Source of the DNA: CAZUDO01 sp964618895
GTDB lineage: Bacteria > Desulfobacterota > Binatia > DP-6
Reading direction: 5' to 3'
Assembly (NCBI GenBank): GCA_964618895.1
Contig: CAZUDO010000040.1
Coordinates: 25,650-89,649 of the forward strand
Length of the DNA stretch: 64,000 bases
Made by a program: the position numbers and the translations under genes. Below are positions 8,709 through 19,790 of the stretch, one piece after another. A model generated the notes under the pieces. The model ran no database searches and was not told the DNA's origin. It saw nothing but the letters and a program-made list of their open reading frames with translations. Position 1 is the stretch's first letter; the number at the start of each line of letters is the position of its first letter.

Positions 8709-9773
8709 CTACTGCCGCGTCGTCCGCGCCCCGACCGCCGCATCGTACGCCCGCGCGATCTCCGCCGGCGCCAGCGGACGCGTCCGCAGGTCGACGCGTC
8801 CGATCACCGCCGGGGCGATCGGCCGGCTGGCGGGGAAGTTCGAGCCGATGCGCAGCGTGGTCTCCGGCGGCAGCTCCACCGGCACGGGACGTGTCGTCGT
8901 GCTGGCGAGCTGGCCGTCGATGTACAGCGCCATCTCGTTGCCATGCCAGGTGGCGGTCACCTGATGCCACTCCCCGGCCTTCCAGTCGGCGATCGAGAAC
9001 CCCACCCCGCCGGCGCCGGCGTCCTCCGCCAGCTCGAAGCGGAGGAAGCTGACGTTCTTCACCAGCTGGAGGTTGTCGCCCAGCTGCACCAGGGCAGCGT
9101 CGTCATGGTTGCCTTCCGCCCACTGCGGCTGGAGCCAGAGCGACATGCTGCCCCGCCGGCCGGCGATCTTGCCGACGTCCGGCACCTCGACGGGCGTGTC
9201 GGTCGAGAACAGCTCGGTGTCCCCGCTCACGTAGGCAGCGTCGCGCGGCAGCTGCCCGGGCTCGTCGGCGCTCGCCGCGGGATCGGGGGCCTGCGCGGCC
9301 ACCGCGCCGGCCGCGGGCGACGCGTCGCGCGGGGCTCCCCCCAGGCTATCCGTCGCCGCCGTGCCGGCCGTCGCGACCTCGACGCCGGCCGCCGTCGCCC
9401 TGGCGGTACGACGGCGGGACGACGGGTGGCGCTGCGCCCCGCCCGCACGCTTCTCGACCGGCCTCGGCACGACAGCCGCGGGCGCGGGATCGAACCGGCC
9501 AACCGTGGGGGCGAACGCCGTCGCCTCGTCGTGGCGCGCGCCGGTCGCGTCCGCGGAAGGCGCCGGCACCCCGGGGTGAGCGTCTCCACCACCGTCGTGC
9601 GCCGGCGCCGCCACGCGCGCGCCGGACGCCACCGGACGTGCTGCCGCCGCATCGACCGCCGGCTTCGCAGCCTCCCCCGCCCCGCCGTAGTCGGTCAGCT
9701 TGAGCAGGAGGCCGGCGACGCCGGCCACGGCTGCCGTAGCCAGGACCCATGTGTGGATCTGGAAGGACTTCAT
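8709..9773 (-). CDS. Membrane-anchored LamG/concanavalin-like protein
   Basis: A 354-residue protein with an N-terminal membrane anchor (about residues 7-27), a long Ala/Pro/Arg-rich low-complexity linker (about 35-190), and a C-terminal jelly-roll domain of the LamG/laminin-G-like type: SMSLWLQPQWAEGN, WKAGEWHQVTATWHGNEMALYIDGQLAST and LRIGSNFPASRPIAPAVIGRVDLRTRPLAPAEIARAYDA are typical strands. Probably a periplasmic carbohydrate- or protein-binding module held at the inner membrane. Its start overlaps the stop of the PrsW-like gene by four bases. Confidence 0.75.
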   Translation of the reverse strand: MKSFQIHTWVLATAAVAGVAGLLLKLTDYGGAGEAAKPAVDAAAARPVASGARVAAPAHDGGGDAHPGVPAPSADATGARHDEATAFAPTVGRFDPAPAAVVPRPVEKRAGGAQRHPSSRRRTARATAAGVEVATAGTAATDSLGGAPRDASPAAGAVAAQAPDPAASADEPGQLPRDAAYVSGDTELFSTDTPVEVPDVGKIAGRRGSMSLWLQPQWAEGNHDDAALVQLGDNLQLVKNVSFLRFELAEDAGAGGVGFSIADWKAGEWHQVTATWHGNEMALYIDGQLASTTTRPVPVELPPETTLRIGSNFPASRPIAPAVIGRVDLRTRPLAPAEIARAYDAAVGARTTRQ

Positions 9774-10699
9774 CGTGGGGCTGCCCCGCCATCATCGGCC
9801 CATCCGCCGGAGCGCGCAACGGGGCTCGGAGACGGCGCCTCGCAGCCGGATGCGAGGTCCCGTGCGCGCCGCCGGCGGCGGTCGTGAGCGACCACGAGCG
9901 TGAGGGCGACGAGGCCCGGACCGACGCACGCGAGCACGACGAGTGGTGCGGTGACGAGCAGCCCACGGGGATCGGGCACCGGACGGCAGCGGCCGCCGGC
10001 ACCTTCCGCATTGCAGAGCAGAGCGGTCAGTACCTCCGACGCAATGCCGTTCCACAGCACGTGCTGCGCGACCGCCGCCGCGAAAGCGGCGACCGGAACG
10101 AGCACGACCCACCGTCGCATCCCTCCCCGCACCGCGCCGATCGCCGCGCCGACGGTCGCGCAGAATACGGCGTGATTGGCGCCCCCGAGGACACCGCGCA
10201 GGTACACGCCCTGCGCGATTCCAGCGCGCCCGCCCTGGAGGCCGGCGAGTAGCAGATAGTGCACGTTCTCCATGAACGCGAACCCCATCCCGACCAGGGC
10301 GCCGCACAAGACGCCATCGCTCGGGTTCCGCAGGCGCGCCGGCCACACCCCGACCACCAGCACCAGGACGCCCGCCTTGACGAGCTCCTCGATCACCGGA
10401 CCGACCAGCACCCCGATCACGCCCCGGGCACGGGCTTCGCCGAACGCGCCCTGCACCCACCCGCTCTGCACCCACGCCACGGCACTGTCGTTTGCCGCCG
10501 CCGAGCCGAGGGCGGCCAGGCCGGCGCCCCAGAGCAGGATCGCCGCCAGCACCGGGAGTGGTCCCCGCCGGCCGCGGTCGACGAAGACGAGCAGACCGAG
10601 GACGACCGCGACGGGGACAGCCGCCGCGACCAGGATCAGGGCCGGCATCCCCGCCAGGGCCCGACCTGCCTGGATGGCCGCGCCGAGCGAGAGCAGCAT
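9770..10699 (-). CDS. PrsW-family intramembrane metalloprotease
   Basis: A 309-residue membrane protein with the PrsW motifs: PVIEELVKAGVLVLV (EExxK, about residues 92-106), GMGFAFMENVHYLLLAG (FxxxEN) and GANHAVFCATVGAAIG (NHxxF). These are the metal-binding and catalytic signatures of PrsW (CPBP/type II CAAX-protease superfamily); PrsW of Bacillus cleaves an anti-sigma factor. The ATG at 10699 is chosen; an in-frame GTG eight codons upstream is possible. It is divergent from the exeA-like gene with a 123-base intergenic region, and coupled to the LamG gene downstream. A C-terminal Arg-rich cytoplasmic tail follows the last helix. Confidence 0.82.
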   Translation of the reverse strand: MLLSLGAAIQAGRALAGMPALILVAAAVPVAVVLGLLVFVDRGRRGPLPVLAAILLWGAGLAALGSAAANDSAVAWVQSGWVQGAFGEARARGVIGVLVGPVIEELVKAGVLVLVVGVWPARLRNPSDGVLCGALVGMGFAFMENVHYLLLAGLQGGRAGIAQGVYLRGVLGGANHAVFCATVGAAIGAVRGGMRRWVVLVPVAAFAAAVAQHVLWNGIASEVLTALLCNAEGAGGRCRPVPDPRGLLVTAPLVVLACVGPGLVALTLVVAHDRRRRRARDLASGCEAPSPSPVARSGGWADDGGAAPR

Positions 10700-10822
10700 C
10701 GCGGCGACGGACCGGAGCGGCACGCCGCCGGTTCTACGCCGGTGCTGGCACCTGCACCACCTTTCCTCTATAAGTTCATCTGTTAGACGTGGCCGTCGCG
10801 GAGGAGTGGAGGAGGCGGAGAG

Positions 10823-12592
10823 ATGTACGAGCGGTTCTTCGGGCTCGTCGACGCGCCGTTCCGGTTGACGCCGGACCCGCGCTACCTGTTCTTGTCGCCG
10901 AAGCACGCCGAGGCCCTGGCGCACCTGCGTCTCGGGCTCACCGAGTCGAGCGGCTTCGTGTGCATCACCGGCGACATCGGCACCGGCAAGACGACGCTCC
11001 TGCGGGCCTTCCTGGGCGAGCTCGGGCCGGAGGTGTCGACCGCCTACCTCTTCAACCCGGCGGTCTCGACACTCGAGCTGCTCCGGCGCGTCAACAAAGA
11101 GCTCGGCCTGCCGGCCGCGAGCGCCAGCCAGAGCGAGCTGGTCGACGCCCTGCACGCCCACCTGCTCGCGCAACGCAAGCGGGGCGGCCTGTCGGTGGTG
11201 GTGATCGACGAGGCGCAGTCCTTCTCCGCCGAGCTGCTCGAGCAGCTGCGGCTCCTCTCCAACCTGGAAACGGCGACCGAGAAGCTCCTGCGCGTCATCC
11301 TGGTCGGCCAGCCGCAGCTGCGCAACCTGCTGCTCGACCCCGACCTGGCGCAGCTGAACCAGCGCATCACGCTCCGCTGGCACATGGGCCCGCTCTCCTT
11401 CGACGAGACCGTCGCCTACATCCGCCACCGGCTGTCGGTGGCGCGCGCGGGCAAGCCGCCGCGCATCTTCACCGGCCCGGCACTCCGCCTGCTGCACCGG
11501 CTCTCCGGCGGCGTGCCACGGCTCATCAACATGATCGCGCACCGGGCCATGCTGGCGGCGTTCGTCGTGCGCCGGCGCCGTGTGACCACGCGATCGATCG
11601 TGCGCGCCTACCGCGAGATCGGCGCCGTCCCGTTGCCGCGCACCGCGTCGCCGGTGCGACGCCTCGCCGTCGCTGCGACCGCGGTCGCGGCAGTCGCGAT
11701 CGGCGTGGTCACGCTCGGCGTCCCGCAGTTCGGCTGGTTGCCCGCGACCTGGCGAGACACCCTCGCACATCTCCGGGTGCCGAAGGCGACACGCGCGGCC
11801 GCTCCGGCATCACCGGTGGCCGCCGTACCGGCGTACGACACGGCCCCCACGGAGAGCGCCACGTCCACCGCGGCGCCGGCCCCGGCGCTGGCCACGGTGG
11901 CGACCGTGCCCGACCCGATCGCGCCCGCCGCCAGCACGATGCCCGCCGCGGAGGTCGAGCGGCGGCTGGCCGCCCTCGAGCCGCAGGCGAGCGCGCGCAG
12001 CGCGGTCGAGGCCGTGCTCGCAGCGTGGCGCACACGTCCGCTGGCTGCCGACGAGACGCGCTTCCCGGCCGACCTCGACCGGATCGCCTGGCGTCGGGGC
12101 ATGGACGATCTGCCCTTGAACGGCAACTTGAGCATGCTCCGCCTGCTCGACCTGCCCGCCGTGCTCGAGCTGCACGTGGACGACGGCGGGCTGCGCTACG
12201 CCGCGCTCGGCGGCATCGACGGCGGGCGGATCGCGCTCTCGATCGGCGGCGATCCGGTCACGGTCGACGCCACCTTCCTCGATCAGTACTGGTTCGGCCA
12301 GGCGCACGTACTGTGGCGCGATTTCGAAGGGCTCGGACCGACGTTCGGACAGGAAGGGCGCGGCACGTCCGTGGCCCGGCTGCAGACGTTGCTCGCCCGT
12401 ACCGGACTCTACCAGGGCGCGCCCAACGGGCAGTTCGACCCCGCCACCGCCTCCGCCGTCCTCGACTTCCAGCGCTCCCGACGCCTGCTGGTCGACGGCC
12501 GCGTCGGCCGTCTCACCCGTATCGTCCTCTACGCCGCCGCCGGCGGCTATCCGCGCCCGACACTCGCCACTCCGACCGGAGGCACATCATGA
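10823..12592 (+). CDS. ExeA/GspA-like AAA ATPase with peptidoglycan-binding domain
   Basis: A 589-residue inner-membrane ATPase of the GspA/ExeA family, which with GspB opens or remodels peptidoglycan for type II secretin assembly. The N-terminus MYERFFGLVDAPFRLTPDP is the family hallmark. Walker A GDIGTGKT is at residues 50-57 and Walker B VVVIDEAQ at about 129-136. One membrane helix sits near residues 275-298, followed by an Ala/Pro/Thr-rich linker and a C-terminal PG_binding_1 module (GTSVARLQTLLARTGLYQG...FDPATASAVLDFQRS, about 515-560). The start follows GGAGGAGGCGGAGAG. The gene is coupled to gspB by ATGA. Confidence 0.9.
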   Translation: MYERFFGLVDAPFRLTPDPRYLFLSPKHAEALAHLRLGLTESSGFVCITGDIGTGKTTLLRAFLGELGPEVSTAYLFNPAVSTLELLRRVNKELGLPAASASQSELVDALHAHLLAQRKRGGLSVVVIDEAQSFSAELLEQLRLLSNLETATEKLLRVILVGQPQLRNLLLDPDLAQLNQRITLRWHMGPLSFDETVAYIRHRLSVARAGKPPRIFTGPALRLLHRLSGGVPRLINMIAHRAMLAAFVVRRRRVTTRSIVRAYREIGAVPLPRTASPVRRLAVAATAVAAVAIGVVTLGVPQFGWLPATWRDTLAHLRVPKATRAAAPASPVAAVPAYDTAPTESATSTAAPAPALATVATVPDPIAPAASTMPAAEVERRLAALEPQASARSAVEAVLAAWRTRPLAADETRFPADLDRIAWRRGMDDLPLNGNLSMLRLLDLPAVLELHVDDGGLRYAALGGIDGGRIALSIGGDPVTVDATFLDQYWFGQAHVLWRDFEGLGPTFGQEGRGTSVARLQTLLARTGLYQGAPNGQFDPATASAVLDFQRSRRLLVDGRVGRLTRIVLYAAAGGYPRPTLATPTGGTS

Positions 12593-13194
12593 GCTCGATC
12601 CTGGAAGCCCTGCGTGAGATCGAAGGCAGCCGCGCGCCCGAGGCACAGGCGGCCGACGAGTGGGACGATCGTCCACGGACGGGGCGCGCGATCGCCATCA
12701 CGCTCGCTGCCGTGGCCGTACTCGGCGCCATCGCGGCGGCGCTCTTCTTCGCCCTGCGTACCGGCATCACCCCGCCGACGGCGCCCAGTGCAACGCCACC
12801 CGCAGCGCTGGCCAGCGCGTTACCCCCCGCAGCGCCCGCGCCGCCGCCGCCGGCCGAGCTCTTCGACGCCGACCCGCCCCGCGCTCAGGTCGCCGCCCCG
12901 ACGGTCCCGGCCCCCGCCCCCGCCGCCGGCACGCCCGCACGGCCGCGCCCCCGCGCCAACGACGTCACCGCCGGCCTCCCTCGTCAGGCCGGCGAGCCGC
13001 GCATCTCCATCAGTGCCATCGCCTACGCGACGCGGACCCAGAACCGGACCGTCACGCTGTCCATCGATGGCGGCGCGCCGGTCACGCTCCGCGAGGGCGA
13101 ATCGGCAGGCACCCTCGACGTGCAACTGATCGAGCCGGACAGCGTCTACCTCCGCCACGGGGGCCAGATATTCGCCGTCCAGGCCCGCGACTGA
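12589..13194 (+). CDS. GspB-like type II secretion assembly protein
   Basis: A 201-residue bitopic protein. The N-terminus MSSILEALREIEGSR is characteristic of GspB/ExeB partners; one transmembrane helix lies at about residues 35-58, then an Ala/Pro-rich linker, and a C-terminal GspB domain (ISISAIAYATRTQNRTVTLSIDGG...LREGESAGTLDVQLIEPDSVYLRHGGQIFAV). It forms a complex with ExeA in the inner membrane. Start overlaps the exeA stop (ATGA). No gspC-M genes are in this window, so the secretion apparatus must be elsewhere. Confidence 0.85.
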   Translation: MSSILEALREIEGSRAPEAQAADEWDDRPRTGRAIAITLAAVAVLGAIAAALFFALRTGITPPTAPSATPPAALASALPPAAPAPPPPAELFDADPPRAQVAAPTVPAPAPAAGTPARPRPRANDVTAGLPRQAGEPRISISAIAYATRTQNRTVTLSIDGGAPVTLREGESAGTLDVQLIEPDSVYLRHGGQIFAVQARD

Positions 13195-13204
13195 GCACGT
13201 TCGC

Positions 13205-13981
13205 CTAGCGGCGCGGCCACCCCGGCAGCCAGCGCTGGACGATACGGTCGAGGGTACCGTCCTGCTGCCAGCCCGCCAGCACGGCGTTGGCAGCCGTGCG
13301 CAGCCCCTCGTCCTGCGGCCGGAAGCCCCAGGCCAGATTCTCGGTGGTGAGGTAGGTCCACATGCCCACCACGCGGCCTTCGTTCCGGGCGGCGAACCAC
13401 GTCAGGAGGTGCGCGCCGGCGACCACGACATCCGTCCGCCGCTGCCCCAGCTCGTCGACGGCGTCCTGCAGGTTGGGGTACACCGCCACGGAGACGGCGG
13501 GGCAGCGCTCGCGCACGAACACCTCGCCGGTCGTGCCCTCGATCACGCCGACGGTGCCGGTCATCCGCATGATGGCCGCCGGGGTGTCGTAGTGCGCGGC
13601 GTCACCGGGCCGCAGCAGGGCAGCTTGGCCGGTCTTCAGATACGGGTCGGCGAACGCCACCTGGAGCTCGCGCGCCCGGGTGATCGTCAACCCGGACGCG
13701 ATCACGTCGATGCGCCCGTCGCCGAGCGCCGGGATGAGGTCGCGCCACTCGAGCTGGACGAAGCGCGCCGGTCTCCCCAAGGCCGCGCCGAGCTGCTCGG
13801 CGAGATCGACCGACAGTCCCGTGAGGCGGCCCTGCTCGCCGAAGGCCATGGGCGGCGCCTCGGGAAATACGCCCACCCGGAGCGGGGATGGCACCGGCGC
13901 CGCCGGCCGTTGTGGTCCGCAGGCTACGAGCCCGGCGATCAGCCCAACGAGTACCCCTGTCCCGACCCGGCGCATCAGCAT
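13205..13981 (-). CDS. Extracellular solute-binding lipoprotein, family 3
   Basis: A 258-residue SBP_bac_3 type lipoprotein. Lipobox LVAC gives acylated Cys-21 when translation starts at 13981 (MLMRRVG). The binding-protein fold is clear: LRVGVFPEAPPMAFGEQGRLTGLSVDLAEQLGAALGR, the LIPALGDGRIDVIASGLTITRARELQVAFADPY segment (about 95-127), TGTVGVIEGTTGEVFVRE and the C-terminal NAVLAGWQQDGTLDRIVQRWL. Such proteins deliver polar amino acids to ABC importers, but no permease or ATPase lies nearby, so it may serve as an orphan sensor. Convergent with gspB (10 bases) and divergent from lon. Confidence 0.85.
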   Translation of the reverse strand: MLMRRVGTGVLVGLIAGLVACGPQRPAAPVPSPLRVGVFPEAPPMAFGEQGRLTGLSVDLAEQLGAALGRPARFVQLEWRDLIPALGDGRIDVIASGLTITRARELQVAFADPYLKTGQAALLRPGDAAHYDTPAAIMRMTGTVGVIEGTTGEVFVRERCPAVSVAVYPNLQDAVDELGQRRTDVVVAGAHLLTWFAARNEGRVVGMWTYLTTENLAWGFRPQDEGLRTAANAVLAGWQQDGTLDRIVQRWLPGWPRR

Positions 13982-14082
13982 GTGGACCCCCCGGGCGTGC
14001 GCCGTATCACGCACGACGGAGCCGACTCAAGGCGCACCGGGCGGTTGACAATCACCGCATGCGACTTACCTGCCAGCGCAGC

Positions 14083-16407
<2,325 letters not shown>

Positions 16408-16427
16408 CGTGAAGCAGACGGGGTGCT

Positions 16428-17771
16428 CTATCCCCGCCCGCCCGCCGTCAGCCGCGGGCGTTGCGCCATGCGCCACCACGTCTCGACGATGACGCCGACC
16501 GCCGCTGCGAACTCGCGGAAGCGCGCCTCGTCGTCGGGGCCGAATACGCCCCCTGTTTTGTTGAGCAGCTGCGTCACGGCAAACGGCGTCCCGCCCCGGT
16601 CGACCATCGGCGCACAGAGCAGCGTGCGCGTGCGATAGCCCGTGCGCCGGTCCACGTCCGGCTGGAAGCGTGGATCGGCGTAGGCGTCCGCCACGTTGAC
16701 GGTCTCGCCCGTGCGCGCGACGTGGCCGGCGATGCCCTCACCCAGCGGCAGCCGGATGTCGAGCGCCCGCCCCCCCTCGCTCTGCGCGACCTTCGACCAC
16801 AGCTCGCCCCGCGCGCGATCGATCAGGAACAGCGTCGCCCGCTCGGCGCCGAGGAGCTGCCCCACCTTGAGCGTGAAGGCCTCGAACACCTGCTCGAGCA
16901 TGCTTTCGAAGGCCTCGTCGCTACTCATGTCGATCACGTCCCGCAGGCGCTGCACCTCCCCCGTGACCTGCTCGAGCAGGCGAGTGAACTGCGGTGCCGA
17001 CAGGTCACGGACACGCTCCAGCAGCACCCCCCGCCGGTTTTCCTGCGCCAGCGTCGTCAACAACTGCTGCGTGTTCGCCACCACGGCGTCGGCGAAGGAA
17101 CTGATGCGCCCGTCCTCGAGGTGCACGATCCGGTCGGCGATGTCGAGAATGCGGTTGTCGTGTGTGACCAGGATCACGGCGCACCCCTGCTGTTTGGCGA
17201 GCCGGTGCAACATGTCCACCACGTCGCGCCCCGACTTTTTGTCGAGCGAGGCGGTGGGCTCGTCGGCGAGGATGAGCCGGGGCTGCACCACGAGCGCCCG
17301 GGCGATCGCCACCCGCTGCTTCTGCCCACCCGAGAGCTGATGCGGGTAATCGTGCGCCCGTTCCCTCAGCCCGACGGCACCGAGCATCTCGAGCGCACGG
17401 GCGTCGGCCACCACGCGCGTCAGACCGGACACGCCCCGCAGCGCCATCTGTACGTTCTGGGAGGCGGTGAGTGCGTCCAGGAGATTGTGCGCCTGGAAGA
17501 CGTAGCCGATCTTCTTCCGCACGGCGATGCGCTCGACCTCGCCCGCGCCGCGGAGCTCGTGGCCGAGGACGCGTACGCTGCCCTCCTGCACCGAGCGGAG
17601 TCCCCCGACCAGCGTGAGGAACGTCGTCTTGCCGGACCCGGAGGGGCCGGTCACGATCACGATCTCCCCGGCGCGCACGGTGGCGGACACGTCGAACAGG
17701 ATCTGCTTCCGACCCGCCCCGTCGCCGAAGAAGTGGCTGACGCCCTCCACCACGACCGGGGCCGTGTCCAT
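16428..17771 (-). CDS. DevA-type ABC ATPase fused to a C-terminal GAF domain
   Basis: A 447-residue fusion. Residues 1-235 form an ABC ATPase of the DevA/MacB-like class: Walker A GPSGSGKT (42-49), signature QLSGGQKQRVAIARALV, Walker B RLILADEPTASLD and the VTHDNRILDIADR switch region. A helical connector follows (about 236-290), then a GAF domain (about 291-435) with MLEQVFEAFTLKVGQLLGAERATLFLIDRARGELWSKVA and the LPLGEGIAGHVARTGETVNVADAYADPRFQPDVDRRTGYRTRTLL signature. GAF domains bind cyclic nucleotides, haem or small molecules, so ATPase activity may be ligand-controlled (inference). DevA proteins are normally about 230-250 residues. Start overlaps the permease stop (TGATG). Confidence 0.88.
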   Translation of the reverse strand: MDTAPVVVEGVSHFFGDGAGRKQILFDVSATVRAGEIVIVTGPSGSGKTTFLTLVGGLRSVQEGSVRVLGHELRGAGEVERIAVRKKIGYVFQAHNLLDALTASQNVQMALRGVSGLTRVVADARALEMLGAVGLRERAHDYPHQLSGGQKQRVAIARALVVQPRLILADEPTASLDKKSGRDVVDMLHRLAKQQGCAVILVTHDNRILDIADRIVHLEDGRISSFADAVVANTQQLLTTLAQENRRGVLLERVRDLSAPQFTRLLEQVTGEVQRLRDVIDMSSDEAFESMLEQVFEAFTLKVGQLLGAERATLFLIDRARGELWSKVAQSEGGRALDIRLPLGEGIAGHVARTGETVNVADAYADPRFQPDVDRRTGYRTRTLLCAPMVDRGGTPFAVTQLLNKTGGVFGPDDEARFREFAAAVGVIVETWWRMAQRPRLTAGGRG

Positions 17772-18925
17772 CAGAAGATCTCCGCCGGATCGGCGGTGCG
17801 GATCTTGCGCATCGCGATCGTACCCGACACGCCGCACATTAGCGTGGTCAGCAGCAGCACCTGGATGCCGCGCGCCCACGACACCGCCATCGGCAGGCGG
17901 GTGGCGGCCTCGGTCACCCGATAGAGCTGCAGGCAGACACCGAGGCCCGGGAGGTACCCGAGCACGGCGAGCAGCAACGCCTCCATGAGCACGACGCCGA
18001 ACAGATAGGTGTTGGTGTAGCCCATCGCCTTCAACGTGGCGTAGCCGGCCAGGTGTGCGGTCACGTCGGCGAAGAGTATCTGGTAGACGATGATGGACCC
18101 GACGAACCACCCCATGATCACGCCGAACGTGAAGGCGTAGCCGATCGGCGTGCTGGTCGCCCAATAGGCCTTCTCGCGCGCCACGTAGCCGGCGCGGGTG
18201 AGCACCGACACGTCCCCGGGCAAGGCGGCGGCCAACCGGTCCCGCACCGCCTCCGGGTCGGCTCCGGGCCGGAGGACCACCAGGCCGATGGTGGGCAGGC
18301 CCGGGTCCCACCCCGGGAACAGGCGAAAGAACGTGGCATCACCGACTACGAGCGTCCCATCGATGCCGAACGAGACGCCCAGATCGAACAGCCCCTGCAC
18401 CGTCACCCCGTGGCCGAGCACCTCGGCCCGCACCCGCCGGTCGGCGCCGAGCTCGACGGAGACGGGCCCGTACTCGGGGCGGGACATCCGATCGAACAGC
18501 GCCCCATCAGCCAGGCGCACCTGCTGGCGTTGGGCCGTGACCGCGGGGATCGTGAGCGCATCGCTGTCCGGGTCGAAGGCGAGCACGAAGATCTCGCGAC
18601 TGTTCCCGGTCCAGGGGTTCTTCCAGAGGGCCAGCCGCGTGTACACCGGGATGACCTCGGTCACGTCCGGGTCGGCCAGGGCCTGGTAGAGCCGGCGGCG
18701 CGAGAACGTTTTCATGGCGGCCATGTATGGCGACTGCGGGTTCACCACGAATACATCCCCGCGCAGACCGCCGTGCACGGTGACGGCGCTCGTGAACAAC
18801 GCATCCTCGAAGCCGAGCTGCATGAACACGAGGATCACGGCGAACGCGACGCCGGCCAGCGCGACTACCAGGCGGAGGGGCTCACGCGTGAGCTGGAGCC
18901 ACGCGAGGCGGGAGGCGGAGATCAT
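17771..18925 (-). CDS. DevC-type ABC exporter permease
   Basis: A 384-residue FtsX-fold permease of the DevC family. An N-terminal transmembrane helix (about residues 17-38, LRLVVALAGVAFAVILVFMQLGFEDALF) precedes a large periplasmic domain; three C-terminal helices follow (about 265-290, 310-335, 355-375), including DVTAHLAGYATLKAMGYTNTYL, a DevC hallmark. DevC pairs with DevA and the fusion protein DevB to export lipids or glycolipids through TolC in cyanobacteria; substrate here is unknown. Four-base overlap with the fusion-protein gene upstream and one-base overlap with the ATPase gene downstream. Confidence 0.88.
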   Translation of the reverse strand: MISASRLAWLQLTREPLRLVVALAGVAFAVILVFMQLGFEDALFTSAVTVHGGLRGDVFVVNPQSPYMAAMKTFSRRRLYQALADPDVTEVIPVYTRLALWKNPWTGNSREIFVLAFDPDSDALTIPAVTAQRQQVRLADGALFDRMSRPEYGPVSVELGADRRVRAEVLGHGVTVQGLFDLGVSFGIDGTLVVGDATFFRLFPGWDPGLPTIGLVVLRPGADPEAVRDRLAAALPGDVSVLTRAGYVAREKAYWATSTPIGYAFTFGVIMGWFVGSIIVYQILFADVTAHLAGYATLKAMGYTNTYLFGVVLMEALLLAVLGYLPGLGVCLQLYRVTEAATRLPMAVSWARGIQVLLLTTLMCGVSGTIAMRKIRTADPAEIF

Positions 18926-19788
18926 CGAACCGGCGCGGGTGTTCCGGCACGCACGTCGATCAGCACATCGACCTGCTGGTTGGTGAGCGCCGCCGCCGGT
19001 GCCTCGTCGAGGCGCACCCGCACCTTGACGACCCGGGCGTCCACATCCGCGGCGGGGTCGGTCCCGAGCTGAGCAAGCCGTCCCACCTTGAGGCCGATCC
19101 GCTCGACGGTCCCGTGCAACGGGGCCGGGAACGCCCGGCTACGGACCGTGGCACGCTGTCCGATGCGGATGCCGCCCACGTCCGTCTCGTACACGTCGGC
19201 GACGGCGTACATGCGGTCCGTTTCGCCGAGGTCGAGGATCCCCGCGGGCCCCACGCGCTCGCCGCTGCGCGCATGCACGGTGAGGACCCGCCCGGCCACC
19301 GGCGCCCGCACGGTGGCGCTGGCGAGGATGGCACGTGCCCCGGCCAGATCCGCCGCGATAGCCTCAACCCGGTAGCGCAGACTGTCCCGCTGCGCAGGCG
19401 GCGTCGACCCCGCGTGCACCAGCCCCTCTGCCCGCGCCAGCTCGGCCCGTGCACTGGCGAGCTCGGCCGTCAGCCGCGCCACACGGGCTTCGTCCTCCTC
19501 CAACGTGTCGAGGGTGGCGAGCGCCTGCCCGGCCTCGACGCTGTCCCCCTCATGGACCAGGAGACGCGCCAGGACCAGCGACGGACGCGACGGGCCGGCC
19601 AGACGCAGCAGGCCATCGCCGGGCTCCAACCGCCCGAGCGCGGCCACCTGCCCGGCGTCCACCGGAGTGCGGGGCGCCGGGGCAGGCGGATCGCCGGCGT
19701 CGAGCCACCGGCTCCGCCCGCTCCACACGACCGCGGCCCCCACACCCAGCACCCCAAGCGCGATCAGCGCACGTCTCCTGGATCGCAT
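18922..19788 (-). CDS. DevB/HlyD-type membrane fusion protein
   Basis: A 288-residue periplasmic adaptor. A signal anchor (about residues 7-24) is followed by a lipoyl half (GDSVEAGQALATLDT), a helical hairpin with repeated Ala/Glu/Arg (LTAELASARAELARAEGL), the second lipoyl half (ATVRAPVAGRVLTVHARSGERVGPAGILDLGETDRMYAVADVYETD, the DevB signature) and a beta-barrel end. The hairpin is short, as in DevB. It bridges the permease and the TolC-like channel encoded two bases upstream. Start at 19788. Confidence 0.87.
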   Translation of the reverse strand: MRSRRRALIALGVLGVGAAVVWSGRSRWLDAGDPPAPAPRTPVDAGQVAALGRLEPGDGLLRLAGPSRPSLVLARLLVHEGDSVEAGQALATLDTLEEDEARVARLTAELASARAELARAEGLVHAGSTPPAQRDSLRYRVEAIAADLAGARAILASATVRAPVAGRVLTVHARSGERVGPAGILDLGETDRMYAVADVYETDVGGIRIGQRATVRSRAFPAPLHGTVERIGLKVGRLAQLGTDPAADVDARVVKVRVRLDEAPAAALTNQQVDVLIDVRAGTPAPVR

Positions 19789-19790
19789 GT